Assembly (NCBI RefSeq): GCF_954871325.1 | Contig: NC_088776.1 | Coordinates: forward strand, 37,124,508-37,188,507 | DNA length: 64,000 nucleotides | Origin: Gordionus sp. m RMFG-2023 | Lineage: Eukaryota; Nematomorpha; Gordioida; Chordodea; Parachordodidae | Reading direction: 5' to 3' | Shown here: in pieces, positions 1 through 13,400 of the stretch | Position numbering within the stretch: the first letter of the stretch is position 1 | Layout of the letters: every line of letters begins with the position of its first letter | Program-made: the position numbers and the translations under genes | The notes under the pieces: model-generated | What the model saw: the letters and a program-made list of their open reading frames with translations, nothing else | What the model was told of the DNA's origin: nothing | Database searches by the model: none

Positions 1-792
1 AATATTTTTCTGAGTAATAAATAGACAATATATATGCACACTTACAGATGTATCTCTGAGATTGCTTAGTTACTTTTATATTTTAAATAGACTTGTGGCA
101 CCTTTGGAAATTCAAATCCCAAAAAGATGCGTTGGTAAAGTGGAAAAATAAAAGCTATCAAATTGATAAAAATAAATTTAAAACGAAAATTTAGTAACAA
201 TGTAGTTAAAGTATTGCGAACATTTATGGTGTCTATATATTATTTTAATCATGATTAGTAAAGCTGGTGCTAGTGGGGCTTGCAAATCCAGCCTACTATG
301 AACCACTAATGTATCATTATAGAATTTTCTTTTAAATTTATATTTTATTTTTGGTTATTTTGTGAATTACCTATATTAAATTTCACAAGATATTCCAAAC
401 ATTTAATATATCCTTAAATGTTTATAAAATTATTAAAAATATGTTTTCATTTGTATATATACATTTTTTTTAGCTAATTTTTTTTGTATTTCATAGTTAT
501 AATTTAAACAATAAAATATTAAAATTATTCTATAAATATAAAACTTAAAAAAAAAATGGCAATTTTGGAAATTTCCATTATAAGGCGAGAGATCTATGCT
601 TTTGAATGCCCGTAAGATAATTTGACTAATCATAATTCTTTTACAAAAAATGTTAAAAGGAATGATCATAAATTTCTCACTAAAAGATATCTATTGATAT
701 TTAAGAATTCCCAATATATAAAAGGGTACAGAAGTTATAGACGATAATAAAAAAAAAAATTTGCCTACCCCCAGAATCCCCTATGTTCAAAA
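1..792. other. AT-rich flank, nothing recognised
   Basis: No coding similarity on either strand and no clear inverted ends. Short open frames here are poly-A/T driven and look like chance. Confidence 0.5.
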
Positions 793-2690
793 CAGGCGCG
801 TACGCAGGAATTTGGTGTGGGGGAGGGGGGGGGGGTGAATAATAAAATTTTTAAAGAAATATTATTGTTATTTAAAAATATTAAGCATAAATTTATTAGG
901 ACCAATAACTATTTCTAATACACAATTTTAAATTAATGTGAATTATAAAAAAAATTATATATATAAACCGGCATATAAAAAACTATAAAATAAATGTGAA
1001 TTAAAAAATATTAAAAGGATATGCATATGAAAAACTATAAAATAAATGTGAATTATAAAATATTTAAGTGAATATAACCACCATATTTAGGAATCACTTA
1101 AATGACCCAAAATAGAAATTCGAATTTTGAGCCTTTAAAATTTATATATAAAGTATCAATTTAAATGTTGGAAATATAAATTAATACACAAAATGTTTCT
1201 TAGGAATAATTGTATTTTGTATTACAATGTAAAATCCAATCTTCGTTGGGACTGAGCTAATTTTTCAACTATCTCATCCTTGCTTGCGTTGAATTCCTAT
1301 GAATATTCAAAAGATCCAAACCATTCAATCTACTTTCAGAAGTTGTACTTCTTAGGTATGTTTTTCAGAACCTTCATTTTTTAAATATATCCGGGTCGGG
1401 TATGACATTTTTTTTAAAAAGACACCTGGGACAGGCCTGAAATTTTTTTAAAAAAAACGCGGGCTGGGCAGAATAAAATTTTGAAAAAAAAATCCGGACC
1501 GTGCCCTGCAAATGGTACCTAGGGCTTTGTTATTCCTCTAAAAAAGAGAATGTTCTCTAATTAGTTTACTAATGGGAAGAGTTGCTAATATATGTATATA
1601 TAACCATTTTAATACATTGGGAATATAATCTAAAAATGTCTGAAATAATGCAAAGCATCCATAGAATTTTTTGGGAATATATCAACCATAGTTAATCTTT
1701 TAAATATAGTTATTGAGCTAATAAGGCATCACAAAATACTTTAACATCTTATGATAAAAATGTCTAACATATATTTTATTATTTTTCTATCACCATCTGA
1801 AAAAGATTGGGAAGGCTTTTTTGGAAGTAATATCTGCAGATTGTGAAGTGCTGCCTGATGAATTAAAAACCATTCATTTATTTGGGTTATAACTGTATCT
1901 AAGAGGGGAAATTTGTTTTATAATACTCTTCTCCTGATCTTATATTAATGTTTTGACGATGAGCTTTCCTTTCTACAAGTCGAGGGAAACAAATATTAAA
2001 CATGTATAACTTTGCTTTTAACTCAACAATAACAAATAAAATATGAAATTCTTCATCAACATTAGCCATAACTTCCCTGAGTTCTTATAAAATGCACTCC
2101 GCTATTCTCATCTTCCTAATCAAGTCAATGTCATGTTTTTGAAAAGTATTACATAAAATAGTTGTATAATTAAATAATACATTCAAGTGAGAAAAAAAAA
2201 TTTGGAATAATTATTTAATCCAATAATGTTTTTGCTTCTGAGGAAATATTTATTTCAGGCCATTGTGATATTTCAGTAATAGCATTAATAATCTGCTCTT
2301 CCTACTCCGTAAAAGCTGTTACTGCTTGATGGCGGAAATCTCGATGGACAAGCTTGCAAATTTTCTCCCTGTTTGTCAAGGAGTTTCAGAAATAATAATT
2401 ATTTGACTAGAAATTTGAAAATGGTAGCAAATATTACGCCACTTGAAATTTGAAAATAATAGGTAAATATTATGCCATAGAAAACTTGAAATCGAAATTA
2501 TTGATAAAATAGCTTAGTAAATGAATGTGATAAATAAATGTAATTAAATATTATTTAATATGAGATAGGAATAAATATTAACAAATATAAATTAATATGA
2601 ACAATTATATTTTTGGGAAAAATATCCAGCATTTGCATTTTTTGGCTTGAGGGGGGGGGGATTTGTCCCCCACCGCTGCGTACGCGCCTG
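793..2690. mobile_element. hAT element, 1.9 kb, decayed
   Basis: Ends are inverted repeats: CAGGCGCGTACGCAG at the left and its complement at the right. The 8-bp flanks GTTCAAAA and GTTAAAAA differ at one base, as expected for an old hAT target duplication. On the minus strand around 1,900-2,150 there are weak hAT transposase echoes (LIRKMRIAEC, RLVERKAHRQNI). G-runs lie just inside both ends. It is broken and lies downstream of unc-45. Confidence 0.8.
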
Positions 2691-3517
2691 GTTAAAAAAA
2701 ATTAAATTAAGCAATACTTGTTTTAATTTTTTGTAGAAACCGTTTAAAATACGAATACAACCTATTAGAACATAAGGATTAGAGAGATGGTAGTAGGATG
2801 CGAAATAGACTTGATAAATTTCAAAAATGTTTTAGGAAAATGTGGTCGTATAAAAGGTTAGGGTAGAATAATAGTTCAACAAAATTGTAAAAACCATGTA
2901 TCAAATCTAACTGAGAGGGGGCTACCTATAAATTACAGGGGGCTGGAAGGCAAAAATATTTTTGTGAGCATAAAGATATCAAAGTGCGGTCTCCAAATTA
3001 TTCTATCATGTAGTTGAGATTAAATCAATAAGACTTAAGAGTAAAATACATTCTTATAAATCAATTTTATAAGCAATCTTCTTAGTGCCGTTTTAGACTG
3101 TAATATATGCGTCAACTTTTATATTTTTTAAAAAATTAGAAAAAAAGCGGCAAGAAATTAAATCCAACCTAAATTAGAAAAATAAGGTAATCCAAACCAA
3201 AATTAGGAAATAAGTAATAGCATATAAGAAAAAATTAAAAAATTCATATCAAAAAATTGGGAGGGGGCTCTCGAAACTACTTAAGGGGGCCTGAGTATGC
3301 ATATTATTTAATACTAACAAATAATATCATAATGTAGAGGTCTGCCATAGGCAGGTTCTTTAGCAAATATATTCTTAAAAGAATGGGCAGGCGTTTTATA
3401 TGATAATATTGCATATTTTGTGAGTTTAAGAATAAAATAGCCAAACCTACCAATCAAATATTATCTAAAGATTAGGTGAGGGAGAGAAGGTTTGATAAAT
3501 TTTTTAGCTAAAAAGAC
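2691..3517. other. AT-rich spacer with GGGGGCT scraps
   Basis: No gene seen. Several short AGGGGGCT-type tracts (near 2,915, 2,938, 3,262 and 3,285) resemble worn transposon ends but no paired boundaries could be set. Confidence 0.3.
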
Positions 3518-3649
3518 GGGGGAGCAGTGGGTACATTTTAAAAAAAATGATAGGCGAGACTATTCTCACGGTTTGGTTTAGTAGGGGGAGCAGTGGGTAC
3601 ATTTTAAAAAAAATGATAGGCGAGACTATTCTCACGGTTTGGTTTAGTA
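3518..3649. repeat. 66-bp tandem duplication
   Basis: Two essentially identical copies of a 66-bp unit starting GGGGGAGCAGTGGGTACATT, at 3518-3583 and 3584-3649. The near identity implies a recent event. No coding content. Confidence 0.9.
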
Positions 3650-3693
3650 GTTCGGTTAGTGTCCCTTTTAAAGATAGTTGCGTGTAATATTAT

Positions 3694-3999
3694 AAGGCTA
3701 AAGCCATACCAGAGCGTTGTATTAAAAGAGAGTAACCCCAAAATCAAGCCTTGCGAAATAGCTTACAAAAATTTGAATATTTTAAGTGTTTTGGAATTAA
3801 AATTTTTGTCTGCTTACTAGTAATATTTATTCCGAATAATTTCCTTGTTTTAAAGTAATAGGTGTATATATAAAATATATTTAACTATCCTATATAATTA
3901 ATTTTAAATATATATATATGTGTATATATATAATTTTTTTTATAGTTACCAAACGCTCAATTTCTCATATGCTAGAACGCTCTGGAATGGTCTTAGTTT
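3694..3999. mobile_element. small inverted-repeat element (family A)
   Basis: Roughly 25-bp imperfect inverted ends: AAGGCTAAAGCCATACCAGA at the left, and CAAACTAAGACCATTCCAGA as the complement of the right end. Both continue GAGCGTT. A related copy is at 26,823-27,108. AT-rich interior without a coding frame, so nonautonomous. Superfamily not certain. Confidence 0.55.
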
Positions 4000-4365
4000 G
4001 GGGTAATTGAATCAAAAAAAATATTAATTAAAAGCTGCCATAACAATAATATTTATATAACTTTGGATGTTAAAATGCAAATATATAATGATGAATAAAC
4101 TCTCAAAAATTATATTAAAAAATTTAAGAAATATTTTAGGCTTTAAAATTCTCTAGTAAAAAAGATAATATTAATATATAATTTAAAAATTGGAATATTT
4201 AAATATAGCTCACGAAAAAATCTAATTTTATAAGTAAATACAACTTATTGACAAAAATAAATAAATATAATAAATATTAATTGCCACTTTTTTTTGAAAT
4301 CACGGAAATATACAATAAAAATTTATAATATATTTTGTCAATATAGGTTGAAAGTTTTGTTTCAT

Positions 4366-4478
4366 TCATTTTTGGTTATCTTTGACAAAACCATACTCTT
4401 TGCATTTTTCTAACGTTTCCTCGGCAATTTCTCGCGCTTCTTTTACCAGAGGGTTAACTACTTTGCTATCCTCTTTAT
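4366..4478 (-). CDS. unc-45: unc-45 exon 21 and stop codon
   Basis: The last exon reads NKEDSKVVNPLVKEAREIA, EETLEKCKEYGFVKDNQK and a TGA stop at 4368-4366. The end matches the family C-terminus AREYLIKCMDYGFIKP. It joins exon 20 across a 75-bp intron. No canonical AATAAA was seen just downstream on this strand. Confidence 0.93.
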
Positions 4479-7400
4479 CTTGATAGAAATTTTATCAAAA
4501 GAAAACAATATAAGTTATATAGTCTGATCGATATTTTATAAAATTTTAAAAACTTGTATCAGGTCGTGCTATAACGATCAGAGCGTAATACAAATCATCG
4601 GTAACAAATTTTTCAGCAAATTTATCAGAAGCGTATATCAAAGACCTGAGTACAAATATTCCCCGGAATTTCAGATCTATATCCTCGTTTAAGAGTAAGA
4701 CTCTTAAAATGTCCATTATGGAGTTTATCTGATATAAAATCATATCATTTATATTAATAATAAAATACAAAAATAATAAGGCAATGACGAGAGGCAATTA
4801 TATTATAAATTATGTTATAATTTTTAGTATAATATGAAGTCATCACCCGCTTATAACGTTTGGATTATAAGCCTTTAAAATCTTAACGCTAGACTAGTCC
4901 CATAGTTCCTAAATGAAAAGAGAAGATATTAATTATGAACTTGATTACACCTGCAGGTTTTTTAAAATACCCGGACCGGGCCGGACCTAAGATTAAAAAT
5001 TTTTTTTTAAATTTATACTGAATTATTATATTCGTCAGTTAGATTTGGTTATAATGATTATATATAGTTATGATTATTATAATGTTGGGTGAAAGTTAAC
5101 ACTATCTAACATTCATAGCATCTATTGCATAATATAATTATAGTTTTCCTGCCATGGAATAAATACGCAAAGGATATTAGGTAAATACATTATTATATAA
5201 TATATTTTATATTAATTAATCATAGAAACAACATTAAATATCACACCACACCAGTGATGAATATCAGTGATATAATTAATAAAATTAAAAATAATAATCT
5301 TATTGATTATTCATACATTCATAGAATCAAATGAAACAAAATTCAATGATAAATTGGTTTAATTTAAGGTAGCTCAAAAAATTAAAACAAATCAAAATAG
5401 GTAATAAATAAATTATTATATAATATATAATATTTTTAATTAATTAATCATAGAAACAACAAATATCACACCAATGATGAATACCAGTTATATAATTAAT
5501 AAAATTAAAAATAATAATCTTATAGATAATTCATACATTCAAAGAATCACTTGAAACAAAATTCAATGATAAATTGGTTCAATTAAGGTAGCTCATTATT
5601 ATATAATATAATTATTTTTTATTAATTAATCATAAAAAGAACATTAAATATCACACCAATGATGAATACCAGTGATATAATTAATAAAATTAAAAATAAT
5701 GTATATACATTTAAACCAACTAATTTAAAATCAGAAATTTGGTCCAAATTTAAGATCATTATCGACGAAAATTTTTTTTTTTAATAAATACAATATAATA
5801 TAGTGTTTCTCAAAATATTATCTACTTCCATTTTTATAAATATCCGTTTTATTTTTAAATACATATAGTATATTCTCAAAATATTATTTATACAAATTTT
5901 TTATAGTATCAATTTGTAATATACTAAATATCTGTTTAGAATATTAAAAGATAAAATATGTAAATATGCTTGCTTATTAAATGATAATACTCGCTGAAAA
6001 CTATGATAAAATACCGAATAAGTGAATTTTTTGCATACATCAGATCGAATATAATTTTAAAAAATTCTGAGCCTGGCCTAAAAAATTTTTTAAAAAAAAT
6101 CCGGGCCGAGCCTAAAAAAAATTTTTTTAAAAGAAATTCTGGCCGGGCCGTGGAAATGGTATTTCTGCAGGTCTCTGCTTGATTATTTCGTGCAGAATAA
6201 AAACTAAAACTCTCAGATTTTTTTTCCTTAACTAAAGTATTTAATTTTTATCTTTAAATGTGTATTATAGATAAAGATAAGAAAAAAATAGAAAAGGCTT
6301 AATAACCCTGTATTCAGAATTGGCGCGAATTCACGGCGAATCAACAGCTCATCGATCTCAGCGAATTAGCCTTTACAGATAGCGTGATTTTGCTGAACAA
6401 CAGTTGATAATTATATTTTGCAATCATTTATATACCCAGCCATTTCATTGAATAGAAATATATCTTATGATATTGATAAAACATCCTTATCCAATGAATA
6501 AATATAATGGATTTATAATATGGCCATGATATTGTTAGATACTAGATCTATCTTTTAATTTTTTGGTATTCAACCTCTTTTTCCTGAATATATTTCGTAA
6601 ATTCTTTTATAGAGATTTGAGACAGGAAGCTAGAAAGGTGTATAAATAAAATACATGTATTTATACTTTACGAGTTCTACTATTTTTACAGCTATTTCTC
6701 TAAAATTTTATTCTTAAATTCTTATACAACTCTTCTGATTGCAATACAGACAAGTATATTTATTCTCTACTATTTTGTTAAAGAATTTCTTCTTGTAATT
6801 TCATGAACTCTTTATAGATTTTCTAAAAATGATATATTATAATTTTAAACATTTGACCTGATCTTAAAGTTTAATATCTTGAAAAAGGGTTTCCATATTT
6901 GAATAATAGATCTACTGCTTTAGAATAAAGCAAGGTTCTGGACCCAAATTCGAGTTCAGACATTTAAAAATGTTTCGTTGGGCATTTTGATACCAGACCA
7001 AGCAGAGACCAATTTATGGGCAACTCATTGGACCCAGGGTAATAGGACCCGGGCCAATTAAATTAACAAATTTCAGCTTAGAGTTTACAATTCCTGAATT
7101 CAAAAGGAAGTTTTAAATTCAAAAATATTTAGTAAACATAAAATGAAAAATCGTTTGCCTTATTTTACTATCAGAGAAAAAATTTTCTTTATTGTTAAAT
7201 AATAATCCTAGGTGCCTTTCATTTACAATATCCCTATATGAAAATTTTATTATTTAAAAACAGCATACAAATGAGAAAAGTGTTTATTTTTATTTATAAA
7301 CTATTACCCAAAATATATAATCAATAATTCAATTTTATTTATTAAAATAATATAAATCAATAAAATTATCATTAAAAATAAAGCTCTTTTTTTCTTTCCA

Positions 7401-10400
7401 TCTGAACATATATCTAAATGTTTCATGCAATATTGGACATATTTCATAAGTTTATTACACCGTGATATAAGAACAGATCTACATACAGGGATATGGTAAA
7501 TGAACGGCAAAGGATTATTATTTAAATATAGATAATTTGTTCTTTGTTATAGTAAAATAAAGCAGACGATTTTTCATTTTATATTTATATAATATTTTTG
7601 AATATAAATTTATTTATTAAAAAGGAGAAGATGTATTATTCAAATATGGAAACCTTTTCCCGAGATATTAAACTTAAAAATTGGGTTAAAAAAATAATAT
7701 ATTATTTTTAGAAAATAAATAAAGAGTTAATGGAAACTATTAAAATTATTAAACCTATAGATAAAATTAGGTAAACATTAATTGATTAATGCTATTAGAG
7801 AATATTCTTGTCTGTATTACAATACAGAAGAGTTTTAAAAAATAAAATAATTTGAGAGAAAATAGATATAGAATATAGAGGACCTGGTAAAGTATACTAC
7901 ATGTATTTTATTTATACACTTTTCTAGCTTCCTGTCACAAATCTCTATAAAAGAATTTACGAAATACATTTTTCAAAAAGAGGTTAATACCAAAAAATTA
8001 AAAAGAGGATCTGTGATATTGATCTCTCAATATCATGGCTATAGTATCAATCCATTATGTTTTAGCAGATATTGAAACATCGCGTTTCCTAATTGGATAA
8101 GGTGGTAATTTCAATATCACAAGATTGTTTCTATTCAATGAAATGAATGGTTATTTAAATGAATGTAAAATATTTATTTTTAATTATCAGGAATGCAAAT
8201 TGGCTGCGATCAACCAGCTATTAATTCGTACTAACTGTGAATGCGGGTAAAGTATAAATTTTTATCTAAATAAATAGCACATATATATTAAATAAGAATT
8301 AACGGGTATTTTCTTAAAATAAAAATCATTATGCTGACTTCCCAGCATATCTCCCCCCTCCCATTAATTATGTATTCTCTATTCTTTAAGTAATCATACA
8401 GCTTTATACTTTTGAACTTATACCTTTCTTCCTAAAGTGTTGACTATACTCTTTTTCTGTCTCGTCTTTTATGAACTCCGACTTTGTATCCATGTATTTA
8501 CATTTATTCCAGCGTCTACTGCATTAGTTTTCTGTCCTCTGGATTATTTATTATGCATTTTTTTTAAATTTGTTTTTTATCTTCTTAAACTAAATATTAT
8601 CCGTACCTTGATTCATGAGAATGACTTATGAAACAACTTTCTTCTTTCTGTCATTTCGATATCTATGTTTAACAAAAAAAGTTCCGCAACCGTAATGTTA
8701 AAGCAATTTTCTCTGAATAGTTATCATCTATAAGCGCTGAGATATAGAAATTCTTACGCCTACGCTTCTGCACCTTGGAAATATGTTGAAAAATCAACAT
8801 AATTTTTAATTATAGTAATTATATATATATTCTGTTATTTAATATTTATTAAGATAAAAATTAACCCTTTGAGAACGTTAGTTTGTATTAGGTATTAAAA
8901 AACAAAATTTTTTCAAATAAAATCGAATAATTAAAAATTCCTTTTTTGATTTGTAAAATTACGTATAGTAGTTTTATTCGAATCGCAAGAATCGAATTTG
9001 AATATTATTCAATTCATGTTTGAATAGGCCTAATATGTAATATACAGCTATGATTTTTAAAATATAAAGTAATCGATTCAGAGTTAATTATTTCATAAAT
9101 AAATAGTAAATTATTTGACAAATTTGAAATGGGGTTGTAAATATAAAATCAGGGACGAGAACCCTCCTTTTAAAAAATAGATTCGAGTTTGGGTTCAGTG
9201 AAAAATATCTGAACCCGGTCCGGGTTCAAGGTTCGGATACGAGAAAAATAATGACCTATTAAATTAGTTAAAATAAGAAACATCATATTTTTTAAAAATT
9301 TAATTAGTATCGCCATAAAAATAATCTATTATCATAATTATAATATATCATATATATAATATAATACTACAATACAATTTTAAAAAAAACATTATATTTC
9401 TATTTTCAAAATTTTTACGAAAAATGACCGACTATTAAATATAACAAAAATAATTACACGAAAAATGATCAAAAAATGTTTTTTTTTAGATATTAATATT
9501 TTTTTGATTAAAAATTAATTGTTTTAAATAAGAACTCTTTTTAAATAGGAAATCTTTTATAAATAAAATCGTAATTTACATGTTTTTTATTATATATTAT
9601 TTTTAACATATAATTTAAAATAAATAAAATGAAAGTTTAGAATAAAAAAAATAAATTTAAAAATTAAAAAAAAAGGCTTGAACCCTGAACCCTAAATTTT
9701 AAAAAAGGGTTTTGGTTCAGCGAAATATTGAGGGTTCGGGTTCTCATCCCTGTATAAAATAAAGAAATAATAATATAATATTTGGTGGTCAAGTTGCCTT
9801 TAAAAAAATATAAAGAACATATGTTGTGAAGAAGTTAAAGTAAAAATTTAAAGTGATAAAAAAAAGAAATATTTAAAATTTGATGGATTCTATTTCGGAG
9901 ATACAAGATTTGATGTGCTCAAATTATAAGTGGAAATCATAAGCTAGGCATGAATCATGGTTTATTCACAAAAATGTAAGTGGAACACTTAATAATAGAT
10001 TTGTCCAAGGAGGCCTACAATATATTATTTTCATTTTAACGATCTGTTACCGTATAAAATATTGGTAGAAACTTTAACGGCTATTTTCAAGTTTAATTAC
10101 CAATTAGATATTAGTGGACTTATGATTGAGGTAAATGATTATTTATATAATAAATATATTGTGGAAAAATTGCAAAGAAAATGAGCATGAGATCTTACTC
10201 CTTACAATATTGATTGAGGAAAGGAAGTACAGAAAAAAATCATAATTTTGATACTTTAAACCTTGCGATGCTAGCTGGGGAGGAGTAGGACTACGATCTG
10301 ATAATCTAAACACTAAATCTCGCAATGCTAGGATGAGGAAAATGATAAAGGAGAAAGTAGAGATATTATGTACTTGGTCGATTAGAACAAGACTTGAGTA

Positions 10401-13400
10401 AAAAATATTAATATTAAGATAGAAACTTTAAAAAAAACTGGAAATCTTAAGGATTTTTTGTCTCTAGTCGAAGATTAGGACATGATTCTGAAGTCGTGCG
10501 TATATGCAAAAATTTCGGTCTCCCAGCGCTTATAGATAATAAAGTCATTCTTGGTAAATAGATATAGAAATGAAATAAGGAATAGTGTATTATAAATTAT
10601 CTTTGGTGAATCAAGGTACGGATGAGATTTAATTTTGCCGTTATAAAGCAAATCAAAGAAATTAGGAATAATCCAGCTCACAATATAAAACCAGAAAACG
10701 AATGTAGTAGACTTTGAAGCTATAAATAAATAATTTCCTAAAGAGAGGGGGGGGGGATATATTGGAAAGTTACCATGATGATTTTTATTTGAACAATACT
10801 TGTTAATTATTTGTTCTTATTCAATTTATAATGGAATCTAATGTGACAACTAGTAGTGTTTCAAAAACTAAAAAATATTTTCGACCATCGATTTCTCTAA
10901 TGCTCATAATCAACTAACAATAATAAAGGACAATAAATAATCATTGGGGATTTATGAAATGAAAAGAATGCCTTTCGATATAACAATAGCTTGCGTATTT
11001 TAAAGGATGACATTTTTAAAAATGAACGGAACACTTCGAAAATCTTGATAAAGTCTTTCAACGAATGATGACTTAAGTTTCAATCTATTCAAGAAAAAAT
11101 TAATATGCCTCCAATAACGACTTTATATGATATAGATAAACCACTACACGTGGCATGCGATGCTTCGTTACATGACATAAGCGGTATTATTTTACAAAAT
11201 TGAAAGACCGATTGCCTATACTTCAAAAACTATCCGTGACAGAAAGAATTCTCAACATAAATGAATGGATTAAAGTGATAATAGGAAAAGAATTGGGAAG
11301 GTAATGCATAAAGCCAACACTTTTCATGGAGCAAAAAAGAGGCATATAGATCAAATAGCTGACCAATCCTATCCAAAAAGGAGGAACGTTATATCAATAA
11401 TTTTTATATTTTTAATGTTTTTCATTTTAATTGTTCCGAGAATTCATAGATATTCCAAAAATAATTTTTAGTATTACTTATTTTTAATTTTTCCATAATA
11501 ATTATATTTTAAAAAGGATGATATATAGGAAATAAAGTGATAATGAAATAATAAAAAAATATTATGTGAAATTATAAATTTTAATTTTAAAAAAAATACG
11601 TAAAACCTCCAAAATTTTCCGTAAAGCATTATCGTTGCTAACCAAAGAACATAGGGTACCAGCAGCCGCCAATTGTAATTTTAAATCTTCCGTGTCGGAT
11701 ATAACTAGGGCAACCATTTTAACCCTATCGTCGCCTATTTCGCAAAATTTATCTGTAAACTTTAATTTTAGTTTATTAAAAAAATATATATATAAATTTC
11801 CTATTATTAGGAATTAAGAAGATAAGATGAATATTAAAAAAAATTAGTTATAAGGAAAGGTTTTAATAAAATGTTTATAAAAAATATAATTGGTATTAGC
11901 TCTATTTTAAAAAAGACATTGGCTGATCCAATTTAAAAAAAAACTCTAACAGTGCCGATCCGATATTGATGCTTAAAAGGTACAACTTTTTTCAAAAATA
12001 TAAATAAGAAAGCGTTTATTGGTATAAAGCAAAATGCTTAATAACTTGGAAAAAAATCCAAATAAAAATGTAAAAGAAACATTATTTTAAATATATACTT
12101 CTGGAGATAGCATAAGATTGCATAAGCATTCTGTAGCCGCTCGTCGTAAAGGCGGATTATCGTCGTACAAGTAATTAACTATATCAGACATACCGTTCTC
12201 TAGTAATATGCGTTTTCTAGAAAGTCATAAAAATGAATATGTAAATTTTAAATATTAAAAAGACACAGATATGTCGTATATTCCAGTAAATAAAATCTTC
12301 TCTCGAAATTGCAAGGAAAAGTTTAGGTAAACTATGTGAGAAGTTGTAAGTTTATGGCGATGAAACATGGGCAATAAAAGTGGCTCAAAAATCTAAATTA
12401 GAAAGAACGGAAATGAGAATGGTTAGATGGATGTGTGGGGTATCTCTGAAAGAGAGAAAAACTAGCAAGGGATTGCAAGCAAGGATGGGAATAGAAGCGA
12501 TTGGATTAGTAATGAGAAATAATAGACTGAAATGGGGCAAGTGGAACTTAAAGACAAAGAATGACTGGGTTAAGAGATACATCTCGATGGAAGTAAGAGA
12601 ATCAAGAACTCGAGGAAGGCCCAAGATAACGGAGGATATTAGAAAAAAGAGTCTCACAAATAATGATGTTCTGGACTGACAAAAATTGGGGAGTAAAATC
12701 AGAAGGGAAACTGATTTACCTGGGTAAACCTGGAAATCCCCATTAAACGGAGAAGAAGAATAAAAATTATTATAGTGCCATAACAAACCTTGGCTTAAAA
12801 TTTTCTTACTGCCATAAAAATGTTTTAATAGATAATGTTATGACTCTAAGCTCACATTAAAATAATGTATCTGAAGATATGAAATACATTTGATGGTTCT
12901 ACGAATAATTCCTACTACTGTATTCAAATTTAATCGTCTTAATTTAAATAGACCCTTCCTCAAATAAGATTTATCGTTCATAAGCTTCAAAGAGAGTGCC
13001 ACAACGAATGAATTAATTATGACTGTATCTAGGAACCGGATCATTAATAATTTATTGGTCCAGTTATGTTTCAAAAATCGAGCATCACCAATCCGCAAGC
13101 TTTTTCGAACTGTCTAAACTGGTGCCCTAGCACATTAGATATCTTTTTACCATAAAAGTGTATAAAGTTGTAACACAAAAATAAAGTATTTCGTAGTATA
13201 GTTATATACTTGGCAGTTTGACTTATACTAGAGATATTAGTGAGAGCCATGAGTGCTTCAAAATTTTGCAAATTTGTTCTTTCAACGTGAAGTAGTATTA
13301 GCAACGGTCTCACCAAATCTAAATACTATTTTTTATATGATATACATATATTTTCAAGTGAATTTTAAGTTAATAATTCATTTTTAACCAAACATGGTTC

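Noticed and set aside
8437-8631. Small plus-strand frame with hydrophobic residues, possibly a membrane peptide
   Set aside because: AT-rich codons make hydrophobic chance frames common, and there is no conserved motif or gene context.
12838-13098. Minus-strand open frame next to unc-45 exon 17
   Set aside because: It has no similarity to UNC-45 and lies between exons whose phases already fit without it.
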